Shown piece after piece: positions 15,874-23,310 of a stretch of DNA of 23,310 nucleotides. Origin of the DNA: an uncultured Collinsella sp. (GTDB lineage: Bacteria > Actinomycetota > Coriobacteriia > Coriobacteriales > Coriobacteriaceae). Where the stretch lies: assembly GCA_958427145.1 (NCBI GenBank), contig CAUAAZ010000035.1, forward strand, positions 1-23,310, read 5' to 3'. The notes beneath the pieces are model-generated. The model was given only the letters and a program-made list of their open reading frames with translations, was not told the origin of the DNA and did not search any database. The position numbers and the translations under genes are program-made. How positions within the stretch are numbered: position 1 is the first letter of the stretch; each line of letters starts with the position of its first letter.

Positions 15874-16026
15874 GCCCCTGAGGGCCGCGGGAGCCGGGCG
15901 GCGCATATGAACTTTCCTGCTCTACAGTCCTGCGCAAGACGGAAAGCACATTAAGTGCTTTCCTTTGCGTGCGGAACTCGCGATAAAGTTCATATGCGCC
16001 GCCCGGCTCCCGCGGCTCTCAGGGGC
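15874..16026 (-). repeat. Self-complementary-arm element, copy B
   Basis: A 42-bp inverted repeat with one mismatch (15874-15915 with 15985-16026) encloses a 69-nt core (15916-15984) in the opposite orientation to copies A and C. The inner stem is GGAAAGCAC/GTGCTTTCC around TTAAT. Outside this stem the core is identical to copy C. The arms share no extended identity with those of A or C, apart from a CCCC near the outer end and TTT next to the core. It lies upstream of the cstA promoter, facing copy C. Confidence 0.93.
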
Positions 16027-16038
16027 TCCCATCCCAAA

Positions 16039-16076
16039 TGCGGAGCAAAGCTCCGCACACCAACTTTTTTCTTTCA
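16039..16076 (+). terminator. Short terminator-like hairpin between copies B and C
   Basis: TGCGGAGC (16039-16046) pairs with GCTCCGCA (16050-16057) around AAA. TTTTTTCTTT follows after a 7-nt gap on the plus strand. The gap makes it a weak terminator, and no plus-strand gene precedes it. I see nothing coding from 15701 to 16315. Confidence 0.4.
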
Positions 16077-16168
16077 GCTAAAGAACGCCGGAAATTCGAC
16101 ACTGGCTTGTTAACTTTGCTGGACGTTGTCGACGCCAAACCAGCTCAGAAGCTATATCGACACAGAAA

Positions 16169-16303
16169 GGTCCCCGGACGGAGGGGCCGGATATAAGGTT
16201 TATCGCGAGTTCCGCACGCAAAGAAGGCCACTTAATGTGGCCTTCGTCTTGCGCAGGACTGTAGAGCAGGAAACCTTATATCCGGCCCCTCCGTCCGGGG
16301 ACC
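16169..16303 (+). repeat. Self-complementary-arm element, copy C
   Basis: A perfect 33-bp inverted repeat (16169-16201 with 16271-16303) encloses a 69-nt core (16202-16270). The inner stem is GAAGGCCAC/GTGGCCTTC around TTAAT. It begins 12 nt after the stop codon of the minus-strand tsaB-rimI-tsaD gene, as copy A does after the Toprim gene. On the minus strand TTTCTGT follows the outer arm, so this copy could also help termination. Confidence 0.93.
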
Positions 16304-16315
16304 GCGCCGTACCAG

Positions 16316-18700
16316 CTACAGCGTCATGTTTGGATCGGCGTCGACGTCGAACGGCGAGATTTCACCTCGGTCGAATTTACGGCGAGCGACCTCCGCGATC
16401 ATGGCTGCGTTATCGGTACAGGCAGACAAGGGCGGCACCGTTACGCGAATCCCCTGACGTCCAAGCTTCTTGATCATCATCTCGCGCAGATGCGGGTTGG
16501 CCGAGACGCCGCCGCCGATGCAGTATTCCTTACATCCGGTAGCGTGCAATGCGTTTTTGGCCTTCTTGTACTGCACGTCAAAGACAGCCGCCTCAAACGA
16601 AGCCGCCAGATCGGGCAGGTGAATCGTGCGCCCGGCCTTGGTCTCCTGCTCGATGTAGAGCGTCACGGCCGTTTTAAGACCCGAAAGCGAGAAACGATAG
16701 TCTCCCCTGCTGTTAAGCGCACGGGGGAAATCGATCGCGCGGGGATTGCCCGTCTCGGCCAGCTTGGAAATGATGGGGCCACCGGGATAGCCCAGGCCCA
16801 ACGCCTTGGCCACCTTGTCGAAGGCCTCGCCCACGGCGTCGTCGAGCGTCTCACCGAGCACCTCGTAGTCGCCCCATGCCTTTACGTGCACGAGCATGGT
16901 GTGCCCGCCCGAGACAAGCGTAAAGATAAACGGAGGCTTGAGGTCGGGCTGCGCCAGCAAGTTGGCAAACAGGTGCCCCTCCAGATGGTTGACGCATACG
17001 AGCGGCTTACCGGCAGCGTAGGCAAAGCCTTTGGCAAAGGCAACGCCCACCACGAGGGCGCCCACCAGGCCCGGACCCTGTGTCACGCCCACGGCGGCAA
17101 GCTCGCTGGGGGCAATGGCTCCACCCTCAAGACCAAGCGATGCTGCGGCATCCTCGAGCGCCGCATCCACGACACTCACAATCACCTCAACGTGTTTGCG
17201 CGAGGCAATCTCGGGCACCACGCCGCCAAAGCGGGCATGAAAATCAATCTGTGTCGACACCTGGTTGGCCAGCATATTGCCATCCGCATCGATAATCGCC
17301 ACGGCCGTCTCGTCGCAGGAACTCTCGATAGCGAGCACTAGGCGGCGGCGCTCAATTTCGGCACGCTCCCCCTCGGAGCGCCCAGGCGCAGGCAGCGGCC
17401 ATACGCGCTGCTCTGCCGCCGTCGGCTCGGGCGAAGCATTGTCGACCGGAAGCACCAGGGGCAGCGGCGCCGTCATGACGATGGCATCTTTGCCAACACC
17501 GTAGTAACCGCGGCGACGGCCAGCCTCGGTAAAGCCCAGAGCGTTATAAAGCGCGATCGCTCCCTCGTTGCCGTCCTCGACCTCGAGCGAAGCCGTGGTG
17601 CAGCCGAGCATCTGGGCATCATAGCTCACATGCGACAGCAGCTTGCGGGCAATGCCCTCACGGCGATGTGCCGGGTCGACGGCGACATCCAGAATCTGCA
17701 CATCACCGTCCACGACCATACCGCCGGCAAGGCCCAGCAGCTTGCCGTCGTCGTGTGCCACCCACCAACTACGCGGCGCAGCAACGTCCTCGCCCAGTTC
17801 GGACAGGAACATGCCCGGCGTCCACGCCTCGTGTCCGACACCTTCAAAGCAGGCAGCCTCCAGCGCGCTCGTGCCCTCGGCATCCGCCGCGCCCATGGGA
17901 CGGAACTGCAGATGACGACCGGCGAGCTCATCGGCAACACCCGTAATTTCGCTCTGCGCACTCTCGGCAAGACCAAGACGCTTGCGCTCGTTTTCCTCGG
18001 CATCCGAAAGGCGCGTGTAAATCGGCAAGACGCGGGCCGGATCGCCGTCACCCGCAGCGTGCGCGAGCAGCAAGCCCTCGCCCGAAGGCCACCACAGGTC
18101 GCGCTCCACGCAGCGGGCGGTCTCGTCCTCACCCAGCAGCTTGCCATAGCGCACGAGACCGTCACCGGTCAGCTGAACCTGGTCCCAGTCCGCTGCTTGG
18201 CGCCACTCATCGAGCGCCACGGCGGCCTTGACCACGTGTTCGCGCTCAAATTGACGCTCGGGACCCTCATCAACCAGCATATACAGCGCCGGATATACCT
18301 CACCGCGCATAGCATCGGCCAAGATACCAAGCTTGCCGCGCACGCCAGCCTTCCACGCCGTCCAAGCGCAAGCGTCGAGCGTCGACACGCCCAGCAGCGG
18401 AACATTGGCACCGCGCGCGAGGCCCTTGGCAGTGGAGATGCCGATGCGCACACCCGTAAACGACCCCGGGCCGCGGCCGACCACGTAGTAACCAACATCG
18501 CTGCGATCCAGACCGGCTTGAGCCAGCACGCCATCAACGGTATTCACGAGCTCAACGTTGGCGTGACGGCGACACATGTGGTCGCCACTCACGAGCTTCG
18601 TCTCGCCCGTCTGCCCATCAATCCAGCTTGCCGCGCAGGCAAGCATGTCGGTCGAAGTATCGAGCGCCACCACCAGCGCGTTGTCGTTATGCAAGCTCAT
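16316..18700 (-). CDS. tsaD: TsaB-RimI-TsaD fusion (t6A synthesis and S18 acetyltransferase)
   Basis: A 794-residue fusion of three enzymes usually encoded separately. Residues 1 to about 235 are TsaB (VALDTSTDML, then GRGPGSFTGVRIG), the dimer partner of TsaD. About 250-400 is a GNAT domain like RimI, with acetyl-CoA loop HRREGIARKLL and LEVEDGNEGAIALYNALGF. From about 450 to the end is TsaD, starting LAIESSCDETAVA, with metal-binding HLEGH (His572, His576) and the late SGGHT, GGGVSAN and DNAAMI motifs. TsaD transfers threonylcarbamoyl to A37 of ANN-decoding tRNAs; RimI acetylates the N-terminus of S18. ATG 18700 is preferred over TTG 18718 because AAGG lies 9 nt upstream; it overlaps tsaE by 14 nt. 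TsaC is not in the window. Confidence 0.93.
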   Translation of the reverse strand: MSLHNDNALVVALDTSTDMLACAASWIDGQTGETKLVSGDHMCRRHANVELVNTVDGVLAQAGLDRSDVGYYVVGRGPGSFTGVRIGISTAKGLARGANVPLLGVSTLDACAWTAWKAGVRGKLGILADAMRGEVYPALYMLVDEGPERQFEREHVVKAAVALDEWRQAADWDQVQLTGDGLVRYGKLLGEDETARCVERDLWWPSGEGLLLAHAAGDGDPARVLPIYTRLSDAEENERKRLGLAESAQSEITGVADELAGRHLQFRPMGAADAEGTSALEAACFEGVGHEAWTPGMFLSELGEDVAAPRSWWVAHDDGKLLGLAGGMVVDGDVQILDVAVDPAHRREGIARKLLSHVSYDAQMLGCTTASLEVEDGNEGAIALYNALGFTEAGRRRGYYGVGKDAIVMTAPLPLVLPVDNASPEPTAAEQRVWPLPAPGRSEGERAEIERRRLVLAIESSCDETAVAIIDADGNMLANQVSTQIDFHARFGGVVPEIASRKHVEVIVSVVDAALEDAAASLGLEGGAIAPSELAAVGVTQGPGLVGALVVGVAFAKGFAYAAGKPLVCVNHLEGHLFANLLAQPDLKPPFIFTLVSGGHTMLVHVKAWGDYEVLGETLDDAVGEAFDKVAKALGLGYPGGPIISKLAETGNPRAIDFPRALNSRGDYRFSLSGLKTAVTLYIEQETKAGRTIHLPDLAASFEAAVFDVQYKKAKNALHATGCKEYCIGGGVSANPHLREMMIKKLGRQGIRVTVPPLSACTDNAAMIAEVARRKFDRGEISPFDVDADPNMTL

Positions 18701-19193
18701 CTTGTACAGCCTTATCAATCAAATGGGAAAGCTCCATTGCGCGGTCACCGTGCGCCTCGAGCGTTATCGTTCGCACATCGCTGTCGCCCTCATCACGCTT
18801 GAGCGTCACCGAAAGATACTCATCCGTCAGCTCGTCTTGGAATTGTTCGCCCCATTCCAGCAGGCAAGCACCCTCATAGCCCAGCACATCAAAAACGCCC
18901 GTATCCTCGAGCTCGTAGACATGCTCCAGGCGGTATAGATCAAAGTGAAACAGCGGAATACGGCCTTGATCGTGAACGGCCATGAGCGCAAACGTAGGAC
19001 TCGTAACCATATGCCCATCGCCCAGCCCGCGCGAGACGCCCTTGGTAAAGTGAGTTTTGCCCACTCCCAGGCCACCGGTCAGGATGAGCACATCGCCGTC
19101 CTCAAGGCACGGTGCAATTAGCTCGCCAAAGTACTCCGTATCGGCAGCGCAAGTCGTTTTGTAAGTACCTACCCCCAGGCGCTCCAGGGACAT
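18687..19193 (-). CDS. tsaE: tRNA t6A synthesis ATPase TsaE
   Basis: A P-loop ATPase of 168 residues that resets the TsaB-TsaD complex during t6A37 synthesis. Walker A is GGLGVGKT (40-47). The downstream LLEWGEQF carries the conserved Glu-Trp of the family. Length is normal. AAGGAG lies 5 nt before the ATG. It is translationally coupled to the downstream TsaB-RimI-TsaD gene by a 14-nt overlap, so the physical partners are made together. Confidence 0.94.
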   Translation of the reverse strand: MSLERLGVGTYKTTCAADTEYFGELIAPCLEDGDVLILTGGLGVGKTHFTKGVSRGLGDGHMVTSPTFALMAVHDQGRIPLFHFDLYRLEHVYELEDTGVFDVLGYEGACLLEWGEQFQDELTDEYLSVTLKRDEGDSDVRTITLEAHGDRAMELSHLIDKAVQDELA

Positions 19194-19205
19194 ATATGCT
19201 CCTTA

Positions 19206-19826
19206 TTATTCCGAGGCGTCCTCTGGTGCGGGATGTCGCTCCAGATAGTCGCCCAGCATCTTAAAGTCTTCCTCCAGCAGCTCCTGCCACGCCGGATTGC
19301 GCAGCGCTGCTGCCGGATGAAAAGTGGGCATTACTACAAAATGCCCCATCTGGTGGAACCTACCGCGCAGCTTAGTAATGCCAATCTCGGTCTTAAGCAC
19401 AAAGTGCGTCGCGGGGTTGCCGAGCGTCACGATGATATCGGGCCAGATGCTACGAATCTGCTCACGCAAAAACGGCGAGCAAGCCAGCACTTCCTCGGGG
19501 CGCGGATTGCGGTTTCCCGGCGGGCGGCACTTAAGCACATTGGCAATGTAGACGTCTTCGCGTTTAAGACCCGCCAGGGACAAAATGCCGTTGAGGTCCT
19601 CGCCTGCCGCCCCCACAAAGGGTTCGCCCTGCAAATCCTCATTGCGGCCCGGTGCCTCGCCAATAAACATCACGCGAGCGCGGGGATTTCCCACGCCAAA
19701 CACGATATTGTGACGCGACTGGTAGAGCTGGCAGAGGTGACAATCGCCCAGAACGGCCTCGATCTCCTCGAGTGCGACCTCACGCGGCGCCTGATGGGTA
19801 TGGCCCGGGATGTGCATGACGCCCAT
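19206..19826 (-). CDS. Uracil-DNA glycosylase, family 4 (Fe-S)
   Basis: A 206-residue DNA repair enzyme that removes uracil from DNA. Family 4 features are clear: motif A GEAPGRNED (57-65), motif B HPAAALRNP (170-178), and four cysteines for a 4Fe-4S cluster (Cys29, Cys32, Cys100, Cys116). AGGAG lies 6 nt before the ATG. The gene starts 8 nt after the alr stop and ends 12 nt before tsaE. Residues 1-20 are a short extension before the cluster region. The function is well supported by motif content. Confidence 0.93.
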   Translation of the reverse strand: MGVMHIPGHTHQAPREVALEEIEAVLGDCHLCQLYQSRHNIVFGVGNPRARVMFIGEAPGRNEDLQGEPFVGAAGEDLNGILSLAGLKREDVYIANVLKCRPPGNRNPRPEEVLACSPFLREQIRSIWPDIIVTLGNPATHFVLKTEIGITKLRGRFHQMGHFVVMPTFHPAAALRNPAWQELLEEDFKMLGDYLERHPAPEDASE

Positions 19827-19834
19827 AGCGGCTC

Positions 19835-20980
19835 CTACACGTAGACCTTGTCGAGACGCATGCCAAAGCCGCAGGCGACCTCGTAGTTAATCGTTCCGCG
19901 CAGTCGGGCCATCTCGTCCATAGTGATCTCGGCATCGCCATCGCGGCCGACAATGATCATCTCGTCACCATACTCGGCCTCGGGAATCTCGTGTGCCGGG
20001 TTGGACTGAATGGCGACCATAAACTGGTCCATGCAGATATTGCCAACCTGATGCACGCGCTCGCCGCGATACAGCACATCCATATGATTGGAAAGCGTAC
20101 GCGATAGGCCATCGGCATAACCGATCGGCAGCGTGCAGATCTGAACGCGCGTACGCGGTACGCGGTAGGTAAAACCGTAGCCCACGCCCTCACCCATCGC
20201 AGGGTGTGCCACGCGCGTCACACGCGCATGGACGCTCATAACGGGATCAAGCTGCATCACGCGGCCACTCAGCTCGCACGGCTGCATGCCATACAAGCCA
20301 ACGCCGGCGCGGATCATATCAAAATGCATCGAGGGGTCGAGCATCGAGGACGGCGTGTTGGCGCAGTGCACGATACCGCACTCAAAACCCGCATCCTTAA
20401 TGGCCTGAACGGCCTCGGTAAAGCGCTGACACTGCAGCTTGTAGTCCCAGCCCGAAGGTTCATCGGCCGTGGCGAAGTGCGTAAATACGCCGTCGCACTG
20501 AATACCGCGATGGAAATTAATACCGCGGACAAAGTCGAGCACCTGCGTGTAATGTACGCCAATGCGGTTCATGCCCGTCTCGATGGCGAGATGATACTTG
20601 CCCACCTTGCCCGCCGCGACGGCACATTCGCCATACGCAAGAGCAAAGTCAGACGTATAGACCGAAGGCATGATATCAAACTCGAGCAACGTCGGAATGG
20701 CCTCGATAGGCGGCTCGCTTAGGATGAGGATGGGCTTCGTAATCCCGCCCTGTCGGAGCTCAACGCCCTCGTTAACCGTCGCCACGGCAAACATGTCGGC
20801 ACCGGCCGAATACATGATCTTGGCGCACTCAACAGCTCCATGACCATAAGCATCGGCCTTGACCACGCAGCACAGGCGCTGACGTGGATTCAGCAAGTTC
20901 TTATAGGCCCTCGTGTTGCGACGGAGCGCCCCACGGTCGATCTCGACCCAGGACCAGCGCGTCAAATCGGCTTTATTCAT
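19835..20980 (-). CDS. alr: Alanine racemase
   Basis: A PLP enzyme of 381 residues interconverting L- and D-alanine for peptidoglycan. The PLP lysine is Lys41 in VVKADAYGHG, and the second catalytic base is Tyr268 in GVGYGFTYR. The C-terminal beta domain is complete (VGNICMDQFMV, then DEMIIVG). The length is typical. Its ATG is 2 nt after the stop of the NAD(P)HX repair gene. The alr next to nnr and tsaE arrangement is a common bacterial cluster. The enzyme is cytoplasmic. Confidence 0.95.
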   Translation of the reverse strand: MNKADLTRWSWVEIDRGALRRNTRAYKNLLNPRQRLCCVVKADAYGHGAVECAKIMYSAGADMFAVATVNEGVELRQGGITKPILILSEPPIEAIPTLLEFDIMPSVYTSDFALAYGECAVAAGKVGKYHLAIETGMNRIGVHYTQVLDFVRGINFHRGIQCDGVFTHFATADEPSGWDYKLQCQRFTEAVQAIKDAGFECGIVHCANTPSSMLDPSMHFDMIRAGVGLYGMQPCELSGRVMQLDPVMSVHARVTRVAHPAMGEGVGYGFTYRVPRTRVQICTLPIGYADGLSRTLSNHMDVLYRGERVHQVGNICMDQFMVAIQSNPAHEIPEAEYGDEMIIVGRDGDAEITMDEMARLRGTINYEVACGFGMRLDKVYV

Positions 20981-20982
20981 GA

Positions 20983-22599
20983 TTAGTCATCCGACCCTTC
21001 GTCCATGATTCCCAGATCTTCGAGCGCATCCTTTGCCGCCAGCTCCATGGCAGGACCGATCAAGTCGATAAGATCGGTCGCGATAACGCTCTTCTCACCA
21101 TACTCCGTCGCCGCGGCAAAACCGGCGTAGCTGTGAAGTGCGACGGCGTACGAATACAGCAACTCCCAACGATCCATCTCGTCGCGCATGGTGGCAAGCG
21201 TGCCGGCCAAAATACCCGCGAGAACATCACCCGAACCGGCAGTTGCCAGAGAAGCCGGACCCGAGAGCGGCAGCAGTACACGCTCAACGCCACAGATAGC
21301 CGTCGTCGGCCCCTTGGCAATGACCACCAGGTTGTCGGAGCCTGCAGCCCAGACAACCTTCTGCGCGGCTGCAATCGCGGTACCAAGGTCGTTCACCTCG
21401 TCTCCGGCAACCAGACGCGAAAGCTCACGATAGTGCGGCGTCATAACCAACGGCTGCTCGCGACGATACATCTCGGGGTTACTATCAATACCGTCAATGG
21501 CAATCTTAGCAAGGCAGTTGAGTGCATCGGCGTCCAAAATAAGCGGCACATCAAGCTCGAGCAAGCCCGAAACCACCTGCATAGCGCCGGCAGATGTCGT
21601 CATACCAGGACCGCACAGTACGCAGCTGTACTTCTTTGCAATCTCGCACACCGTCATGCGCGCAGCGGCGCCAAAGGAGCCGCGGGAATCAGACGGAATA
21701 GCAAAGACGGGAATCGAAGGAAGTGCCATGCGAATAAGATTGGCGCAGGCGTCAGGAGCCGCAACTGCCACGTAACCAGCGCCCGCGCGAGCTGCAGACT
21801 TGGCCGCCATAATGGCAGCACCAGGATATTGCGCAGATCCGGCGACAATAAGCACAGAGCCACGGGAATACTTATCGATATTCGTAGGTAGTGGAGCAAA
21901 GTAATCAACTAAGTCACCGGGCTCGACAATCTCGGCGGCGTGGTCGACATCATCGATGACCTCGTCAAGACGGTCGTAAAGATTGCCGCAGATCAAATCG
22001 CCAGCATACTCAGGGCCATCGGCGCTATACAAACCAATCTTGGGCGCAATCATCGTCACCGTATGCTCGGCACGAATGCAGTCGTCATCAACAACGCCCG
22101 TCTCGGCATTCAGGCCCGAGGGGACATCAATGGATACGACACAGTCGGCGCATTCATTGACCGTAGGAATCCAGATGGAGAACGGCGCACGCAGATTCCC
22201 GTGAAAACCGGTACCAAAAATGGCATCGACAACAACATCGGCCTTATCGATCAAAACCTCGAGTTCATCACGCGAGGGGCCGACGCAAACGTGCACATCG
22301 CGGCCGGCAGTACGACGAGCAACATGACGTGCCAGAGCAGCAGGAATCTCATCCGGCTCAACCGGAGAAACGATATCGACGTCCACACCCTTATGGCTCA
22401 GAATATCGGCGGCAACCCAACCGTCGCCGCCATTATTACCAAAACCGACCAGAACGAGAACCCGATCGGGATTGAGCTTCAAGATCTCGTTGGCGGCAAA
22501 CTCACCCGCGAGCTCCATAAGCTCGGCCTTCGAAGTCCCTTCGCGTTCGATGATATCCTCGAGACGAACGACTTCTTCGGTACTCAAAACCGGTTTCAT
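20983..22599 (-). CDS. nnr: Bifunctional NAD(P)H-hydrate epimerase/dehydratase
   Basis: A 538-residue enzyme that repairs hydrated NAD(P)H. The N-terminal half is the epimerase (YjeF_N), with GFGNNGGDGWVAADIL (52-67) and DAIFGTGF. The C-terminal half is the ADP/ATP-dependent dehydratase of the ribokinase fold: SRGSVLIVAGSAQYPGAAIMA, CGPGMTTSAG, TPHYRELSRL and GSGDVLAGILAG with catalytic Asp458. The ATG follows directly after the TAG of acpS, and AGGAG lies inside the acpS end, so translation is coupled. The C-terminus is short and acidic. Confidence 0.94.
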   Translation of the reverse strand: MKPVLSTEEVVRLEDIIEREGTSKAELMELAGEFAANEILKLNPDRVLVLVGFGNNGGDGWVAADILSHKGVDVDIVSPVEPDEIPAALARHVARRTAGRDVHVCVGPSRDELEVLIDKADVVVDAIFGTGFHGNLRAPFSIWIPTVNECADCVVSIDVPSGLNAETGVVDDDCIRAEHTVTMIAPKIGLYSADGPEYAGDLICGNLYDRLDEVIDDVDHAAEIVEPGDLVDYFAPLPTNIDKYSRGSVLIVAGSAQYPGAAIMAAKSAARAGAGYVAVAAPDACANLIRMALPSIPVFAIPSDSRGSFGAAARMTVCEIAKKYSCVLCGPGMTTSAGAMQVVSGLLELDVPLILDADALNCLAKIAIDGIDSNPEMYRREQPLVMTPHYRELSRLVAGDEVNDLGTAIAAAQKVVWAAGSDNLVVIAKGPTTAICGVERVLLPLSGPASLATAGSGDVLAGILAGTLATMRDEMDRWELLYSYAVALHSYAGFAAATEYGEKSVIATDLIDLIGPAMELAAKDALEDLGIMDEGSDD

Positions 22600-23139
22600 C
22601 TATGCTCCTAGCGTATCTTGCGAAGCATCGCCCAGGTGCTCCGTCAATGCTGAATTCTGCAGCTGCTCAAGCTCATCTAAAACAGAGCGAGCCTCTTTAA
22701 ATGTCTGCGCTACGCGTTTCTTGGTGCTCACCTTTTCCTCTTTTGGCTTAGGCCGAGCATCTTCGGTAATCGCGATGGCATTCGCAACGGCCAAGTCTCC
22801 TGTAAGCGTAATGGAAAGAGCGACCTCAACAACACCCAGTTCTTGAGCGATCTCGAGAGCACGGCCCGAAAGCAGCGCCTTCGGTTTGCCGAGTTTATCA
22901 CGCGTAACCGAAACATCCTTGCGACCCACGCCTTGACTAAAACCCGTGCCGAGAGCTTTAAGTACCGCCTCGCGCGAAGCAAAGCGGCTCGCATAGTGAG
23001 CAGCGGGACGCGATGATGCATCGCAATACGCACGCTCTTCTTCGGTAAACACACGCCGAGCAAACGACGGCGTCTTTTCAAGAATTGATTTCATGCGGGA
23101 AATCTCGACGATATCAACGCCGATACCAGCTTCAGCCAT
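22600..23139 (-). CDS. acpS: Holo-[acyl-carrier-protein] synthase with C-terminal extension
   Basis: This transferase attaches phosphopantetheine from CoA to acyl carrier protein. GVDIVEI (metal-binding Asp9) and ASREAVLKALGTG (Glu57) are present. The usual late SISHT-like motif reads SITLT, with Leu where His is common. AcpS is normally about 120-130 residues; here about 50 extra charged residues (130-179) follow, with no known domain. The start at 23139 is chosen because GGAGGTG is 3 nt upstream; the ATG at 23151 would contain that site. It is the first gene of the six-gene operon. Confidence 0.9.
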   Translation of the reverse strand: MAEAGIGVDIVEISRMKSILEKTPSFARRVFTEEERAYCDASSRPAAHYASRFASREAVLKALGTGFSQGVGRKDVSVTRDKLGKPKALLSGRALEIAQELGVVEVALSITLTGDLAVANAIAITEDARPKPKEEKVSTKKRVAQTFKEARSVLDELEQLQNSALTEHLGDASQDTLGA

Positions 23140-23168
23140 GTTCACCTCCATATCGCACAGACTAAGTT

Positions 23169-23198
23169 ATTGTAGCCCGTTCGCAGAAGATGCGACAA
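23169..23198 (-). promoter_or_regulatory. Proximal operon promoter upstream of acpS
   Basis: On the minus strand TTGTCG (23198-23193), an 18-bp spacer and TACAAT (23174-23169) lie about 30 bp before the acpS start codon. Confidence 0.6.
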
Positions 23199-23205
23199 AC
23201 GAGGG

Positions 23206-23234
23206 TTATAAAACACAGCTACTATGTGAGACAA
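23206..23234 (-). promoter_or_regulatory. Distal operon promoter upstream of acpS
   Basis: On the minus strand TTGTCT (23234-23229), a 17-bp spacer and TTATAA (23211-23206) form a second possible promoter in tandem with the proximal one. Confidence 0.45.
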
Positions 23235-23248
23235 AAGCCCGTAAACGC

Positions 23249-23280
23249 AAAAAAAGGGGAGGCCGCGAGGCCTCCCCCTT
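23249..23280 (-). terminator. Terminator of the gene entering from the right edge
   Basis: GGGGAGGCC (23256-23264) pairs with GGCCTCCCC (23269-23277) around GCGA, and at least seven T residues follow on the minus strand. It isolates the acpS operon from the upstream gene. Confidence 0.85.
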
Positions 23281-23286
23281 CTCAGT

Positions 23287-23310
23287 TCAAGCGTACGGCT
23301 CGGTGCCGTC
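23287..23310 (-). CDS. 3' end of a minus-strand gene cut by the window edge
   Basis: The minus strand reads codons for DGTEPYA and then TGA, just before the terminator at 23249-23280. Only the last seven codons are visible, so the product cannot be named. The reading frame is inferred from its position before the terminator. Confidence 0.4.
   Translation of the reverse strand, partial: DGTEPYA

Noticed and set aside
15874..16303. Copies B and C considered as ends of a transposon
   Set aside because: The DNA between them (about 140 bp) encodes nothing, copy A exists alone elsewhere, and the arms of B and C are unrelated to each other.

Overview
The window reads as a piece of chromosome from a high-GC gut actinobacterium of the class Coriobacteriia, most likely Collinsella. 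The basis is overall protein character, GC-rich codon use, and a TsaB-RimI-TsaD fusion in a housekeeping operon. This assignment is inference, because no 16S gene is present. There is no phage, insertion sequence, CRISPR array or antibiotic-resistance gene.

Region 1 (1-8437) is a sugar-uptake locus. A minus-strand CUT1 ABC importer runs from a Tat-type solute-binding lipoprotein (3415-4731) through two permeases to an MsmK/UgpC-like ATPase (366-1565). Upstream is a TreR/PhnF-type GntR regulator (5038-5757). Divergent from the regulator is an 816-residue protein joining an alpha-glucoside-type PTS EIIC, an EIIB and a HAD phosphatase (5987-8437). Four TTGTTTRAAC-like palindromes lie in the two promoter regions and suggest that one regulator controls both transporters. 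No glycosidase is present in the window.

Region 2 (8438-11252) holds a trans-polyprenyl synthase, a two-module peptidoglycan-binding protein without a signal peptide, and tRNA-Gln(UUG). The tRNA is followed by a short region containing a 16-bp copy of its own 3' end, inverted repeats, a 22-bp perfect hairpin and a second, diverged copy of its terminator.

Region 3 (11253-16303) holds two minus-strand genes. One encodes a protein with a long charged low-complexity centre and a JetD-like Toprim C-terminus. The other encodes a CstA-family transporter. The cstA leader looks like a branched-chain amino-acid attenuator: promoter with an operator-like palindrome, a tiny ORF ending in Ile/Val codons, alternative hairpins, and an intrinsic terminator just before the gene.

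Region 4 (16316-23139) is a compact minus-strand housekeeping operon in the order acpS, NAD(P)HX epimerase/dehydratase, alr, family-4 uracil-DNA glycosylase, tsaE, tsaB-rimI-tsaD. Gaps are tiny or overlapping, and candidate tandem promoters lie upstream.

The most unusual signal is a three-copy dispersed element (11109-11245, 15874-16026, 16169-16303). A conserved 69-nt core carries an inner hairpin whose base changes are all compensated. The core is enclosed by 33-42-bp arms that differ between copies yet are complementary within each copy. Two copies begin 7-12 nt after a stop codon. This looks like a structured RNA or hairpin-based mobile repeat that I cannot match to a named family.
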